64,000 bases of DNA from Chitinophaga sp. SYP-B3965 (GTDB lineage Bacteria; Bacteroidota; Bacteroidia; Chitinophagales; Chitinophagaceae). Shown one piece after another: positions 63,804-64,000 of the stretch. The translations under genes and the position numbers were made by a program. A model generated the notes under the pieces. That model worked only from the letters and a program-made list of their open reading frames with translations. It did not search any database and was not told the origin of the DNA. The stretch is from assembly GCF_009647655.1 (NCBI RefSeq), contig NZ_WJFD01000001.1, positions 558,001 through 622,000 on the forward strand, in the 5' to 3' direction. Position 1 is the stretch's first letter, and each line of letters starts with the position of its first letter.

Positions 63804-64000
63804 TTATTTTTCCCGTACACCAACGGAGATCCTTCTGTCTTTTACTCTTTCCTCATCCGGTGCGTCTGCCGCGGCTTTGGCAAACTGAGAACCGTATCCT
63901 TCCGCACCCATTAATTGTACAGGTTTTACATGATGAGATTGCAAAGCACTATGCACTGCGTCTGCACGTTCCTGTGAGAGTTTCCGGTTTAGTGAGCTGT
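63804..64000 (-). CDS. OmpA-family C-terminal domain protein, 5' partial
   Basis: The minus strand from the window edge to 63804 reads SSLNRKLSQERADAVHSAL, QSHHVKPVQLMGAEGYGSQF and DEERVKDRRISVGVREK before a stop. This is the end of an OmpA/MotB peptidoglycan-binding domain (compare LSxxRAxAV, GYGxxxP and NRRV motifs). Only 65 residues are present; the rest lies beyond the window. Such domains tether the outer membrane to the cell wall. Confidence 0.85.
   Translation of the reverse strand, partial: SSLNRKLSQERADAVHSALQSHHVKPVQLMGAEGYGSQFAKAAADAPDEERVKDRRISVGVREK

Noticed and set aside
63194..63823. Long minus-strand ORF of Lys/Pro-rich repeats across the minisatellite, plus three plus-strand ORFs rich in Phe/Arg/Cys
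   Set aside because: Units of 60 and 61 bp shift frame so each copy reads differently, the minus ORF starts inside the OmpA gene end, and it runs antisense into the DUF3857 gene.

Overview
The window looks like the chromosome of a Bacteroidota bacterium close to Chitinophaga (family Chitinophagaceae). The signs are two SusC/SusD-type glycan uptake loci, an ECF sigma/FecR pair with the long N-terminal SusC leader typical of that group, a type IX secretion C-terminal domain, many lipoproteins with a short LxxC signal, and A-rich leaders with no strong Shine-Dalgarno. I found no rRNA, tRNA, CRISPR array or insertion sequence.

Region by region. 1-9909 is a mannoside utilisation locus: SusD (cut by the window edge), a LamG lipoprotein, a GH38 alpha-mannosidase, a two-part mannose-6-phosphate-isomerase-like protein, an MFS sugar porter, a ROK sugar kinase and a convergent GntR regulator. 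Together they would bind, trim, import, phosphorylate and isomerise mannose. 9983-14538 holds a HExxH lipoprotein, a CheB-CheR-PAS-histidine kinase hybrid and a small monooxygenase-like protein. 14577-22003 is a second Sus locus (sigma, FecR, SusC, SusD, discoidin lipoprotein) with no hydrolase of its own. 22057-24693 holds a fatty-acid desaturase, a bestrophin-like channel and an unknown protein.

24918-29662 is the most unusual part: a tightly packed four-gene minus-strand operon. It encodes a SLATT-like two-transmembrane protein, an 819-residue protein with a PIN-like N-terminus, and two proteins I cannot name. It is flanked by inverted and helically phased repeats. It looks like a defence or conflict system, but no CD-NTase, SLOG or TIR sensor is beside it. 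Next to it (29944-32160) lies a leaderless beta-lactamase-fold hydrolase paired with a leaderless PLL-like beta-propeller lectin.

32326-36032 is a LytS/LytTR two-component pair with a periplasmic propeller. 36034-49092 holds secreted and envelope proteins: a nuclease fused to six FG-GAP repeats, a thioredoxin-fold lipoprotein-type protein, a TonB receptor, a sulfatase and a RICIN/T9SS protein. Small redox enzymes sit among them. 49300-55354 carries orphan proteins, an HxlR regulator divergent from an Old Yellow Enzyme with a palindromic operator, and a HExxH peptidase. 55442-63265 holds a multi-PAS histidine kinase, DoxX, QueG and two DUF3857 proteins. 63295-63765 is a G/T-rich minisatellite of about seven 60-61 bp units, followed by the tail of an OmpA-domain gene on the minus strand.
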